Source: Suilimivivens sp964614185 (GTDB lineage: Bacteria; Bacillota; Clostridia; Lachnospirales; Lachnospiraceae). From it: a stretch of 8,233 nt of DNA. The position numbers and the translations under genes are program-made. Within the stretch, counting starts at the first letter, position 1. Each line of letters begins with the position of its first letter. Below are positions 1 to 6,849 of the stretch, piece after piece. The stretch covers positions 1 through 8,233 of the forward strand of contig CAZTKJ010000090.1 of NCBI GenBank assembly GCA_964614185.1, read 5' to 3'. Below the pieces are notes generated by a model. It was not told where the DNA came from. It did no database searches and saw nothing but the letters and a program-made list of their open reading frames with translations.

Positions 1-965
1 AACATCCATACGTGAATGGTATAAAAAATATTTATCAGAATGCAAGATTTCTCTCAAAATCTTTGAAAAGATTATCTACATTTATTCGAAAAGTGATTGA
101 AAAAATGGTGAATGAGGAAACTTTGGAAAGTCTGACAGAAAACCTTTTAGAATACTTTGACGGCAGTTTTATAAGGGAATATTCTAGATTAACAAAACAG
201 CAAAATATTCATATCTATCGCGGATATATTAAAGCAAAGCTAGATGAAATGAAAGAAGATACCAAACTTCTTGACAGACTTGCTTCGGAATGTATGAAAG
301 AGGAAGAATTGGAGGAAACGGAAGCAAGGGAATATGTGGAGGATATGATTTTATCTTCAAGAAGATTTTTGACGGAAGACTACGACAGGATTATGAAAGT
401 AATCAAACACAAAATAAATGTATATCTTCAGGTAGCAATCGGACGTGCCAGATTTTTGAGAAACCGCGAGGTGGATGAGAGAGGAAATATAGAACAGACT
501 ATCAGATACATTGTGGAAGAAATGGAAGAACTGAACTGGAAAGAAAACCTGCCATACGAGATGCATAGTCTATTTACATTGAGAACACAGGAATTTATTG
601 ATACGTCATCTCTGAGATATCCAAGAAAACAGAAGACTGTCAGAAAGGCAGTAGTGGCAGAAATAGAGGAAATGACGCAGGAGGACATTGAAAAGTCCAG
701 AAAAGCTCAGGAGAAAGAGGCTTATAATCCATTTTCCAAAGAGAAGATGAAAGAATATCTTAAGTGCTGTATGGGAGAGAAAAGTGCCCTTGCGGTGGAG
801 GAAATGCCATTTGATGATAAAAATGATATGTTGGCAGCGCTGTCAGCCGTAGTGTATGCAGAGGAAAACGGTTTTAAGGTTATTCCGGCTGAAGGCTATT
901 TGGAAACAAATCGGATGCTTCTTAAAAGATTTGTAGTTAGAAGGGGAGATGAGGATGAGCATTGA
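1..965 (+). CDS. jetA: Wadjet kleisin subunit JetA (5'-truncated by window edge)
   Basis: Probable JetA, the MukF/kleisin-like subunit that bridges the two SMC heads of the Wadjet complex. The frame is open from the first base. A GTG at 12 could start it, but no ribosome site precedes it and codons for His-Pro-Tyr continue upstream, so I treat it as partial. About 318 residues are visible. Counting from the GTG, they are almost entirely charged and helical: a long helical middle (about 45-185), a basic linker (about 200-235) and a compact C-terminal part (about 240-312, starting NPFSKEKMKEYL) that should be the winged-helix domain contacting a JetC head. MukF-type kleisins are usually longer, so the N-terminal winged helix probably lies to the left. 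Identification rests mainly on position before jetB, jetC and jetD, because kleisins diverge strongly. The stop overlaps the jetB start. The DUF5716-like JetA family is my best guess. Confidence 0.8.
   Translation, partial: HPYVNGIKNIYQNARFLSKSLKRLSTFIRKVIEKMVNEETLESLTENLLEYFDGSFIREYSRLTKQQNIHIYRGYIKAKLDEMKEDTKLLDRLASECMKEEELEETEAREYVEDMILSSRRFLTEDYDRIMKVIKHKINVYLQVAIGRARFLRNREVDERGNIEQTIRYIVEEMEELNWKENLPYEMHSLFTLRTQEFIDTSSLRYPRKQKTVRKAVVAEIEEMTQEDIEKSRKAQEKEAYNPFSKEKMKEYLKCCMGEKSALAVEEMPFDDKNDMLAALSAVVYAEENGFKVIPAEGYLETNRMLLKRFVVRRGDEDEH
943..948 (+). promoter_or_regulatory. Shine-Dalgarno site deciding the jetB start
   Basis: GGGGAG touches the ATG at 949 but sits 6 bases before the ATG at 955. 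The normal spacing favours 955 as the jetB start. It lies inside the 3' end of jetA, consistent with coupled translation. Confidence 0.6.
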
Positions 966-1617
966 ACAATATATGGAGGATTATACAGCGTCAGAACGGG
1001 AAATTTTTCAGAGAGCCTGCAGACGACTTCTGAAGCAGACGTTTATTGTGAGAGACCGAAACGAGGAAAGCAGAAAACTGTATTTTTTTATTTCCAAGAA
1101 TCCAACCCCATTTTCAGAATATTTCCAGCTGATTGGATTTGATATTGTGGTTGACAGGAATAACGGGGTCATCATGCTCAGCAATTATGAGAATGAATTG
1201 GACAGCATAAATGTACAGTCGAACAGATTGTGGCTGAAAAAAGATGAGAGCATTATTTTGTGCTGTCTCTGGATTATTTATATAGATAGACTGAACGAGG
1301 GAAATCTGACCAGACCTATTCTGATTTCTGTTACAGACCTTAGATTTGAACTGGAAAAATTTGGGGTGAAGGATGAAGTAGATAAGTCTGTCCTAAAGCG
1401 GGCGTTAGATTTGTTTTCGAGATATCAGCTGATTGAACTGAATGGAAAAGTGGGGGATGAGGAGTGCCTGATCCGTCTGTATCCCTCATTGGCATTTGCG
1501 TTGAATACAGAAGAATTTAAAAAGTTTGTGGATGTGACTGTGGAGAGAATGAAAGGGATCAGCAAGAGGGAGATGGAAGAGGGAGAGAGCGAGGACGATG
1601 AAAATGGAGAAGAATAG
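955..1617 (+). CDS. jetB: Wadjet KITE subunit JetB (DUF4194-like, MukE-like)
   Basis: Probable JetB, the MukE-like KITE protein that dimerises through winged helices and binds the JetA kleisin in the cytoplasmic Wadjet motor. From the ATG at 955 the product is 220 aa (222 aa from the ATG at 949, which has no room for its ribosome site). An N-terminal helical part (about 1-45) leads to the segment around residues 48-77 with an aromatic-rich FxxIGF pattern, then Asp and a short beta hairpin (DRNNGVIML). This pattern is typical of the DUF4194/MukE group. A second winged-helix-like part follows (about 120-185, SVTDLRFELEKFG then LKRALDLFSRYQLIEL). The C-terminus is a highly acidic tail (EEGESEDDENGEE). 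It overlaps jetA by 11 bases and jetC by 20. Assignment comes from size, fold pattern and position between a kleisin and an SMC gene. Confidence 0.85.
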   Translation: MSIEQYMEDYTASEREIFQRACRRLLKQTFIVRDRNEESRKLYFFISKNPTPFSEYFQLIGFDIVVDRNNGVIMLSNYENELDSINVQSNRLWLKKDESIILCCLWIIYIDRLNEGNLTRPILISVTDLRFELEKFGVKDEVDKSVLKRALDLFSRYQLIELNGKVGDEECLIRLYPSLAFALNTEEFKKFVDVTVERMKGISKREMEEGESEDDENGEE

Positions 1618-4600
1618 AAAAACGGCCACAAAGCTTTGTCTGATTCAATGGTCAAGGTTTCAGAATGTGCAGATAAAATTGGAGGGTTCCATACTTTTTA
1701 CCGGAATTAATGGCAGTGGAAAGTCTACCATACTGGATGCTATGACTTATCTGCTCACTGGAAACACGCAGTTTAATAAAGCAGCGAAAGATAAGGACAG
1801 AACAGTGCTCGGATATGTGCGGGGAGATACAAGAAGTAATGGAAAAAACAGATATCTTAGAACTGGAGAGGTAGTCAGTTATATTGCAATGGAATTTTAT
1901 TCCCCTGTGGATGATAACACTTTTGTGACTGGTGTTTGTATGGAATCGCCTAATGAGACGGACTGTAAATCCTATTGGTTTGTGTTGCCTGATACGAAGA
2001 TGGGGGAAGTTGGCTTTGTAGATATACAGGGAAAGAATATGTGTGTATATCCTAGGAATCAGTTGGCGGTAAATGGAAAAACAGTAAAAATGTCCTCGTT
2101 TATGTCTCGGGAAAAGGGAGTGGCTCAGGTACTTCGGGCATTGGGACTGCGTTGTGATGTGAAAAAATATCGCAATAAGATTTTGAAAATGATGGCATTT
2201 AATCCGGAGAACAATATTGATAAATTTATTCAGGATTGTGTATTGGAGCCAGGAAAAATTGATTCCCTGAAAGAACTTAGGGAGCAGAAACAGAAATTTG
2301 AACAGTTGAAAGAAATGTTTCGTAATCTGGAACTAAGTAAGCAGAAATTGGAAATTTTGGAAAAGAAGACCGAGGAATATGAAACAAAAAACAGGAATTA
2401 TCAGATTCGTGAACTGATGTTTTCTTATCAGTATCTTTGTGATAGAAGGGAAGAAAAGGAAAATATTATTTTTCGAATGAGGGCATTGGAGGATAAACTT
2501 GCTTCTGATAAGAAACGTAAACTGGGAATTGAGGATAGGCTGGAACAGGTGGAAGAGAGGAAGCGTATTGCAGAAAGCAATGATTTTGTCGGGGGTGTAC
2601 AAGGAAGTATCCGTATCCTGGAGGATCAGCTGAGTCACCTGACGGAAGAAATTCGTGTAAATGAGTCTGCATTGGCAGAATTGCTGCAGATGAAACGGCA
2701 ATTGTTGGGGATAGAGGCATGGATAAAGGAAGAAATGGTGCTTGATCCCATTGATGTAAGTAATGTAAAACGATTACAGGATGAAAAGGTAGATGAAAAT
2801 GTAAAAAGGGAAAGCTTTATGCATCTGTCGGACAAAATTCTGAAGTTTAGGCAGTTATTAGGAGAGAATCAGGTTCATTTAAAGGACAGAATTAAACAGT
2901 TAAAAGAGGATATAGAGACAAGAGAGCGGGATATTAAGAACCTGGAATCCAACAGGATGGTCTTGCCGCCTGAAATAGAGGCAGCAAAGAAGGTGATCGC
3001 TCAGGAACTTCGGCGGAAAGGAATTCAAACGGAAGTACGTGTTTTTGCGGAGTTGGTAAAAGAGGTGAAAGACGAGTCCTGGCGCATGGCAATCGAAACT
3101 TTTTTGGGAAGAAAACGGTTCCATATTATTGTTGATGGTGCATATTGTGAGGAGGCTATGCGGATTCTGCGGGATAAAAAACTGCATACAGCCAATGTGG
3201 TGATTACAGATAAGCTTCCAGAAACAAAGGAAACGTCTGGATCTGTGGCGGAATTGCTGTCTATTCCCAATATTTATGCTAGAAGATATGCCAATTACCT
3301 ACTGAATGGCATCCATCGATGTGAAACATTGGAGGAATTTCGTGAACAGCCGAAGGGGGGATTGATGAAAGACGGAATGCTTGCCAAAAGTTATGCAGTA
3401 TCTATGATGAACCTAAAAAGGACAAGAGTTTACCTTGGTGCAGACGCAATTAGACTTCAGCTTGCTCAATTGAAGAAAGAGCAGGAAGAAGAAAGAAACA
3501 ATCTGGAAGTTAGCAGGAACAGACTGCAGGAAACAGAGGAAAGAATCAGGGAGATTGATGCGGTGGAATGGAAAGCAGAACGTTATGATTTTCACGCACC
3601 GCAAAAATTACAGCAGAGCATGATTCAGAGAGATGATTTGCGGACACAGAAAGAGAGGCTTGAAAACGATCCGGAATTTATCGCCATTATGGAAGAGGTG
3701 AATCGGGCCAGAGATCAATATAAGAAAGTACAGGATGAAAGAGATGAAATAGTAGGTGATATTCGTGGATGTGAGGATAGGCTGAAATTAGAGAAAGATA
3801 AACAAAAAACTATTGCGGGGGAGATCTATGAGGCAAAGCGAGATTATGAGGCAAAGCGGATCCGTTTTCTGGAATTGGAATCGGCAATGCTGGCAGAATA
3901 TGACAGACTTCGTGGAAAATCGGATTCCTGTCTGGTCATAAAAGGAAAAACGATTCAAAATCTGGCAGCCGAAAGAGATAGCTGTATAAGGGAGATGGAA
4001 AATCTGCAGATGGCATATGCCAGACTGGCAGAAATTGATTTAAGCAGAAGAGGCGTGTCCTTCATCCCGTTTTATAGGGGACAACTTAAGGAGATATCAA
4101 ATATTAAACTGGAAGAGGTTTCCGATAAGCTTGCGGAGCAGGCGAAGACTCTGGAGAGCGCATTTATGAATGATTTTGTAGCAGAGATCAATGAAATGGT
4201 ATCAAATGCCCGGGCGGAGATTGATTTGATCAACAGAGAGCTCAAGCACTTACCCTTTGGAAGTGATACTTATCGGTTTGTCATGGAGGAAAAGGCTGAC
4301 AGAAAGGACTTTTTCAGAATCTGCAGAAAAATGGAAGAGATGGGTTCTTCGGAATTTTATCTAGCAAGCAGCCAGACGGATGAGGAGTTGGAACATGATA
4401 TTCAAAGTTTTATGAGTGTTATTCTGGAAGAGGAAGATGAGGAAGAGTACACGGATTATCGCAGATACTTTACTTACGATATGCAGATTTCTACAAATCA
4501 GGGTGATGAGGAGATAGAGGCAAATCTTTCAAGAAAGCAAGGTTCTGCAAGTAATGGAGAAAAACAGACACCGTATTTTATTATATTGGCAGCAAGTCTG

Positions 4601-4858
4601 ATGCAGTGTTATCCAAAAAATAATTGTTGTGTGAGATTGGCTTTTATAGACGAGGCATTCTCGGCGTTGTCAAGGGAAAGAATTGAACAGATGGTGCGCT
4701 ATTTTGAAGAAAATCATTTTCAGGTTATTTATGCGGCACCACCAGAGAAAATTGGAAGTATTGGAACGTTTATTCAGTCTACTGTAAGCCTTGTAATTAC
4801 GGGGCGCTATACAAATATGATAGAAGGGCTGGTTAGAATGAATGAGATTTCTGGATAA
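1598..4858 (+). CDS. jetC: Wadjet SMC-like ATPase JetC (MukB/SbcC-like)
   Basis: Probable JetC, the SMC motor ATPase that, by family knowledge, dimerises at its hinge and extrudes DNA loops with JetA and JetB. The 1086-aa product has every expected part. Walker A is GINGSGKST at 36-44 (Lys42). A coiled-coil arm spans about 225-460. The hinge is about 465-575, with the typical MAIETFLGRKRFHIIVD stretch from 497. The return arm is about 615-810. A MukB/SbcC-like proximal motif lies near 847-895 (ending LPFGSDTYRF). The signature SNGEKQTP begins at 985, and Walker B is LAFIDEAF with Asp1018 and Glu1019. It is shorter than E. coli MukB, as usual for JetC. The signature has SNGE rather than the common SGGE. 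The ATG at 1598 overlaps jetB by 20 bases. An ATG at 1604 is a real alternative, lying 9 bases after GAGG. No frameshift is seen. A RecN/SbcC repair ATPase is unlikely given the neighbours. Confidence 0.95.
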   Translation: MKMEKNRKTATKLCLIQWSRFQNVQIKLEGSILFTGINGSGKSTILDAMTYLLTGNTQFNKAAKDKDRTVLGYVRGDTRSNGKNRYLRTGEVVSYIAMEFYSPVDDNTFVTGVCMESPNETDCKSYWFVLPDTKMGEVGFVDIQGKNMCVYPRNQLAVNGKTVKMSSFMSREKGVAQVLRALGLRCDVKKYRNKILKMMAFNPENNIDKFIQDCVLEPGKIDSLKELREQKQKFEQLKEMFRNLELSKQKLEILEKKTEEYETKNRNYQIRELMFSYQYLCDRREEKENIIFRMRALEDKLASDKKRKLGIEDRLEQVEERKRIAESNDFVGGVQGSIRILEDQLSHLTEEIRVNESALAELLQMKRQLLGIEAWIKEEMVLDPIDVSNVKRLQDEKVDENVKRESFMHLSDKILKFRQLLGENQVHLKDRIKQLKEDIETRERDIKNLESNRMVLPPEIEAAKKVIAQELRRKGIQTEVRVFAELVKEVKDESWRMAIETFLGRKRFHIIVDGAYCEEAMRILRDKKLHTANVVITDKLPETKETSGSVAELLSIPNIYARRYANYLLNGIHRCETLEEFREQPKGGLMKDGMLAKSYAVSMMNLKRTRVYLGADAIRLQLAQLKKEQEEERNNLEVSRNRLQETEERIREIDAVEWKAERYDFHAPQKLQQSMIQRDDLRTQKERLENDPEFIAIMEEVNRARDQYKKVQDERDEIVGDIRGCEDRLKLEKDKQKTIAGEIYEAKRDYEAKRIRFLELESAMLAEYDRLRGKSDSCLVIKGKTIQNLAAERDSCIREMENLQMAYARLAEIDLSRRGVSFIPFYRGQLKEISNIKLEEVSDKLAEQAKTLESAFMNDFVAEINEMVSNARAEIDLINRELKHLPFGSDTYRFVMEEKADRKDFFRICRKMEEMGSSEFYLASSQTDEELEHDIQSFMSVILEEEDEEEYTDYRRYFTYDMQISTNQGDEEIEANLSRKQGSASNGEKQTPYFIILAASLMQCYPKNNCCVRLAFIDEAFSALSRERIEQMVRYFEENHFQVIYAAPPEKIGSIGTFIQSTVSLVITGRYTNMIEGLVRMNEISG
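3827..3858 (+). repeat. 18-base tandem duplication within the JetC coiled coil
   Basis: Two copies of TATGAGGCAAAGCG occur with an 18-base period (3827-3840 and 3845-3858). They encode YEAKRD followed by YEAKRI at residues 744-755 of JetC, in the return coiled-coil arm. Identity at the DNA level points to a recent in-frame duplication. Six residues is not a whole heptad, so the arm may have a local stutter. Confidence 0.7.
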
Positions 4859-6065
4859 TAAAAATCAGGAAGTGGTGTTGCAACTTTTGTTGGATCAATA
4901 CGAAAAAAGTAAGACATATACAGGAGATAATGTAATAAAACAAACTTTTTCTATTTCACCTGATAAAGTGTGTCATAATTATTTCGATAACTTTGCGGAT
5001 GTTATAGAGATAGAAGAGTTTGAGAGAGATATACGAGAACTTTCTGAAAAAGGTCTTATAAAGATGATTGTTCAAGGTAATGAGATTAATCGTATTACTG
5101 CGATACAGGAAAAAATATCGGAGTATTACAAAATTTTGGGCAGAGAGGAGAAAAGAGAGCTTTTATTACGTGAACGGAAACTTTATGAAAGTTATATGGG
5201 GAAGAGTCAGGTATTGGATAAATTTTGCGGACAGCAGCTTGCAAAGTTGGAGCAGGGATATAAGGCGGATTATCCGGTGAAGAGAGCGGAAGAACTGCTT
5301 ATGTTAGCAGTAAGAATTTTGGAGAACCAAGAGGAAATTCTAGAAAGAGAACTATCCATCAGTTTTTTTGGAGATAGTAAGACGTTTGAAAATTCTTATC
5401 GTGCTGCTGTATGCAGAATTTTAGAGAAAAGTGGTGATTACAGTGAGAAACTGTATGGAACTATGGATGGACGAGAGAAAGAGCTGATTATTCTAGGGGA
5501 GCACAATATTCATGCGAATCCTTCTTATATTTATTTGAGAGGGTATGGAGAATTGGAGCTTGAAAATGGAACTATATTGCAAATTCCGCCTGATTATCCG
5601 ATTGCTCTCTCTACACAGGCGGTAGAAGGGATGAAACGGTTTGGAATAAAGGGTAAAGCGGTAATGACCGTGGAGAATCTTACGACCTTTCATAGAATGC
5701 AAAGCAGGGAGGTATTCTACGTTTATTTGAGCGGTTATCATAATACATTGAAACAGCATGTTATCAAAAAAATAGCCGCGGAAAATCCGGAGTTGAAATG
5801 GTTTCATTTTGGTGACTTGGACCCGGATGGTTTTTATATTTTAGAGCATTTAAAAAGCGGGACAGGAATTGATTTCGAAACGTTTCATATGGGCGTTACG
5901 GATTTGGAGTTATATAAGGAATTTGGGAAAAGATTGGAAAAAAATGATAGGAAGAAAGCGGAGACTTTAATGGAGCGTGGATTATATAGAGAAGAGTTAT
6001 CTTATATGCTACGGGAGAATATAAAGCTGGAACAGGAAATAATCAGTTGGAAAGAGTATTATTAA
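4842..6065 (+). CDS. jetD: Wadjet TOPRIM nuclease subunit JetD (DUF2220-like)
   Basis: Probable JetD, the topoisomerase-VI-A-like nuclease that, in characterised Wadjet systems, cuts DNA once the JetABC motor stalls on a small circle. The product is 407 aa. An N-terminal winged-helix-like region (about 5-85, with an EFERDIRELSEKGLIKM helix) is followed by a charged helical arm (about 85-180) and a C-terminal TOPRIM domain. The TOPRIM marks are visible: Glu278 in VMTVENLTTFH, and the acidic motif FHFGDLDPDGFYIL with Asp325, Asp327 and Asp329. These are the expected metal ligands, so the nuclease looks intact. The ATG at 4842 overlaps the jetC stop by 17 bases. The only purine-rich stretch upstream (AAGGG, 4824-4828) is 13 bases away, so translation probably depends on coupling to jetC. 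It is more AT-rich than the GGDEF gene downstream. Confidence 0.93.
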   Translation: MRFLDNKNQEVVLQLLLDQYEKSKTYTGDNVIKQTFSISPDKVCHNYFDNFADVIEIEEFERDIRELSEKGLIKMIVQGNEINRITAIQEKISEYYKILGREEKRELLLRERKLYESYMGKSQVLDKFCGQQLAKLEQGYKADYPVKRAEELLMLAVRILENQEEILERELSISFFGDSKTFENSYRAAVCRILEKSGDYSEKLYGTMDGREKELIILGEHNIHANPSYIYLRGYGELELENGTILQIPPDYPIALSTQAVEGMKRFGIKGKAVMTVENLTTFHRMQSREVFYVYLSGYHNTLKQHVIKKIAAENPELKWFHFGDLDPDGFYILEHLKSGTGIDFETFHMGVTDLELYKEFGKRLEKNDRKKAETLMERGLYREELSYMLRENIKLEQEIISWKEYY

Positions 6066-6278
6066 GTGTGATAAAAGTAAAATGTATCTAATCTAGACGC
6101 AGTGAGTCAACAGAAGTTGGATAGGCTTTTGGGATTTTTAAAATAATTCTGGTTTTGCTAAAAAAAGTATCGTGAAGGAGCGGATGGCTGATCAGCATTT
6201 CAATATATATATCATAATGTATTATAGGACTTGAGAATAATTCACTATCAATTTTGCCCCAACTTAGGAATAATCAAT

Positions 6279-6305
6279 CGTACTTCCAACGAAGTATGCG
6301 TTTTT
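6279..6305 (+). terminator. Candidate rho-independent terminator downstream of jetD
   Basis: CGTACTTC (6279-6286), a CAAC loop and GAAGTATG (6291-6298) form an 8-bp stem with one G-U pair. CG and TTTTT (6301-6305) follow. The stem is short and the T run is two bases off the stem, so it is a modest terminator. It lies about 214 bases after the jetD stop, and nothing closer looks better. Confidence 0.45.
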
Positions 6306-6413
6306 CAGGGATTTTGATTAAAAAAGTTCATGACATTAACTTGACACAATTGGGGTATGGGGCGCTGTGTGTGGAAAATAGTCTGCCATTGTAAATTTGA
6401 AAAGATTTTGGAT

Positions 6414-6461
6414 TAATAAGCACTTTATTTGTCACACTGGTGTTAAATAAAGTGTTTATTA
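6414..6461. terminator. 48-base near-perfect inverted repeat, possible bidirectional terminator
   Basis: The left arm (6414-6430, TAATAAGCACTTTATTT) and the right arm (6445-6461, AAATAAAGTGTTTATTA) pair over 17 bp, with one G-U pair as RNA. The 14-base middle contains a smaller palindrome, ACACTGGTGT. The A-rich left and T-rich right flanks around a CACTTTATTT core resemble bidirectional terminators of low-GC Firmicutes, although there is no clean T run after the stem. It could instead be a protein-binding site or the relic of a small repeat element. Confidence 0.5.
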
Positions 6462-6630
6462 CGCATTGCTTGAATCCTGTATTAATGATTCATATCTGCG
6501 GGTCAAACTGCGTTCACCAAAAATAATAAAATTTAATATTTCCCAAACAGGTGTTGAACATTAAATAAATCGTAACAGAAGAAGGAAAATAAAGTCTTAT
6601 AAAATACAGGTTAAAGATTCCCCCAAATAA

Positions 6631-6659
6631 TTGTTGAATAAGAGCAATTGATATATTTT
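6631..6659 (+). promoter_or_regulatory. Weak sigma-A-like promoter candidate
   Basis: TTGTTG (6631-6636) and TATTTT (6654-6659) are separated by 17 bases, just before the AGGAGGG ribosome site at 6666. Both boxes are imperfect. In such AT-rich DNA, chance matches are common. It would drive the small frames and the GGDEF gene. Confidence 0.3.
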
Positions 6660-6665
6660 ATTCAT

Positions 6666-6672
6666 AGGAGGG
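6666..6672 (+). promoter_or_regulatory. Strong Shine-Dalgarno site for a short leader frame
   Basis: AGGAGGG lies 5 bases before an ATG at 6678, the best ribosome site in the window. The frame it serves is only 10 codons long, which suggests a leader peptide or the surviving front of a broken gene. Confidence 0.5.
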
Positions 6673-6677
6673 TAGTT

Positions 6678-6710
6678 ATGAGACTCGGATTAAGATGTAT
6701 GAGAAAATAA
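6678..6710 (+). CDS. Possible 10-codon leader peptide
   Basis: ATG at 6678 encodes MRLGLRCMRK and stops at TAA (6708-6710). The start is well placed behind AGGAGGG. The last base of the stop is the first base of an ATG at 6710 (TAATG), which is in frame with the next small frame, an arrangement that permits re-initiation. The peptide matches nothing I know. It may be a leader or the start of a frameshifted gene. Confidence 0.22.
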   Translation: MRLGLRCMRK

Positions 6711-6799
6711 TGTATGTAGATGAACAAATAATTTTAAGAGATAATTTGCCGGAAGAATTGCAGCATAATTGTATTTCTGAAATTTATATGTTAGAATAG
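6695..6799 (+). CDS. Small hypothetical protein or gene remnant, 34 codons
   Basis: A frame of 34 codons runs from ATG 6695 (or 29 codons from ATG 6710) to TAG at 6797. It encodes an acidic, helical-looking peptide containing MYVDEQIILRDNLPEELQ. The ATG at 6710 overlaps the preceding 10-codon frame's stop, so translation could be coupled from the strong ribosome site at 6666. The GGDEF start follows 50 bases later. I do not recognise it. A single-base shift would fuse it to the 10-codon frame, so a degraded small gene is as likely as a real one. Chance cannot be excluded at this length. Confidence 0.25.
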   Translation: MYEKIMYVDEQIILRDNLPEELQHNCISEIYMLE

Positions 6800-6837
6800 A
6801 TGCCTAAAATAAAAAATGAATAGTCGGCATGATAAAC

Positions 6838-6841
6838 GGAG
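6838..6841 (+). promoter_or_regulatory. Ribosome site deciding the GGDEF gene start
   Basis: GGAG is 8 bases before the ATG at 6850 but only 2 before the ATG at 6844. A third in-frame ATG at 6829 has no ribosome site. The spacing favours 6850. Confidence 0.55.
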
Positions 6842-6849
6842 AAATGAAG

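Larger units (their letters stand above)
6066..6677. other. Gene-free AT-rich spacer after jetD
   Basis: About 610 bases show no convincing coding frame on either strand. The only short frame with a purine-rich leader is a 16-codon ATG at 6184, judged chance. The stretch holds two hairpins listed separately (6279-6305 and 6414-6461), a weak promoter candidate near its right end, and two imperfect similar segments, TTTCCCAAACAGGTGTTGAA at 6539-6558 and TTCCCCCAAATAATTGTTGAA at 6618-6638. I see no tRNA, no transposase remnant and no riboswitch that I recognise. Low coding content and high A+T suit a junction between an acquired operon and flanking DNA, but that is inference. Confidence 0.6.

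Noticed and set aside
6108..6119. CAAC/GTTG hairpin shortly after jetD as a terminator
   Set aside because: It has a four-base stem with no T run immediately after it; too weak.
6184..6234. 16-codon frame after AAGGAG in the spacer
   Set aside because: The ribosome site is only 3 bases from the ATG, the frame is very short and its product has no recognisable feature.
6256..6363. GCCCCAA (6256) pairing with TTGGGG (6350) or TGGGGC (6358)
   Set aside because: Six-base complements nearly 100 bases apart are expected by chance and have no supporting inner structure.
6341..6369. TTGACA box (6341-6346) as a promoter in the spacer
   Set aside because: The bases 17 downstream are GC-rich (GCTGTG) and do not resemble a -10 box; no plausible gene follows at a normal distance.
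6475..6660. Cyclic di-GMP riboswitch upstream of the GGDEF gene
   Set aside because: I could not find the conserved core elements of the known c-di-GMP riboswitch classes; the stretch is plain AT-rich DNA.
6800..6830. ATGCC/GGCAT inverted repeat just before the GGDEF start
   Set aside because: Five-base arms with a 21-base loop; not distinguishable from chance.
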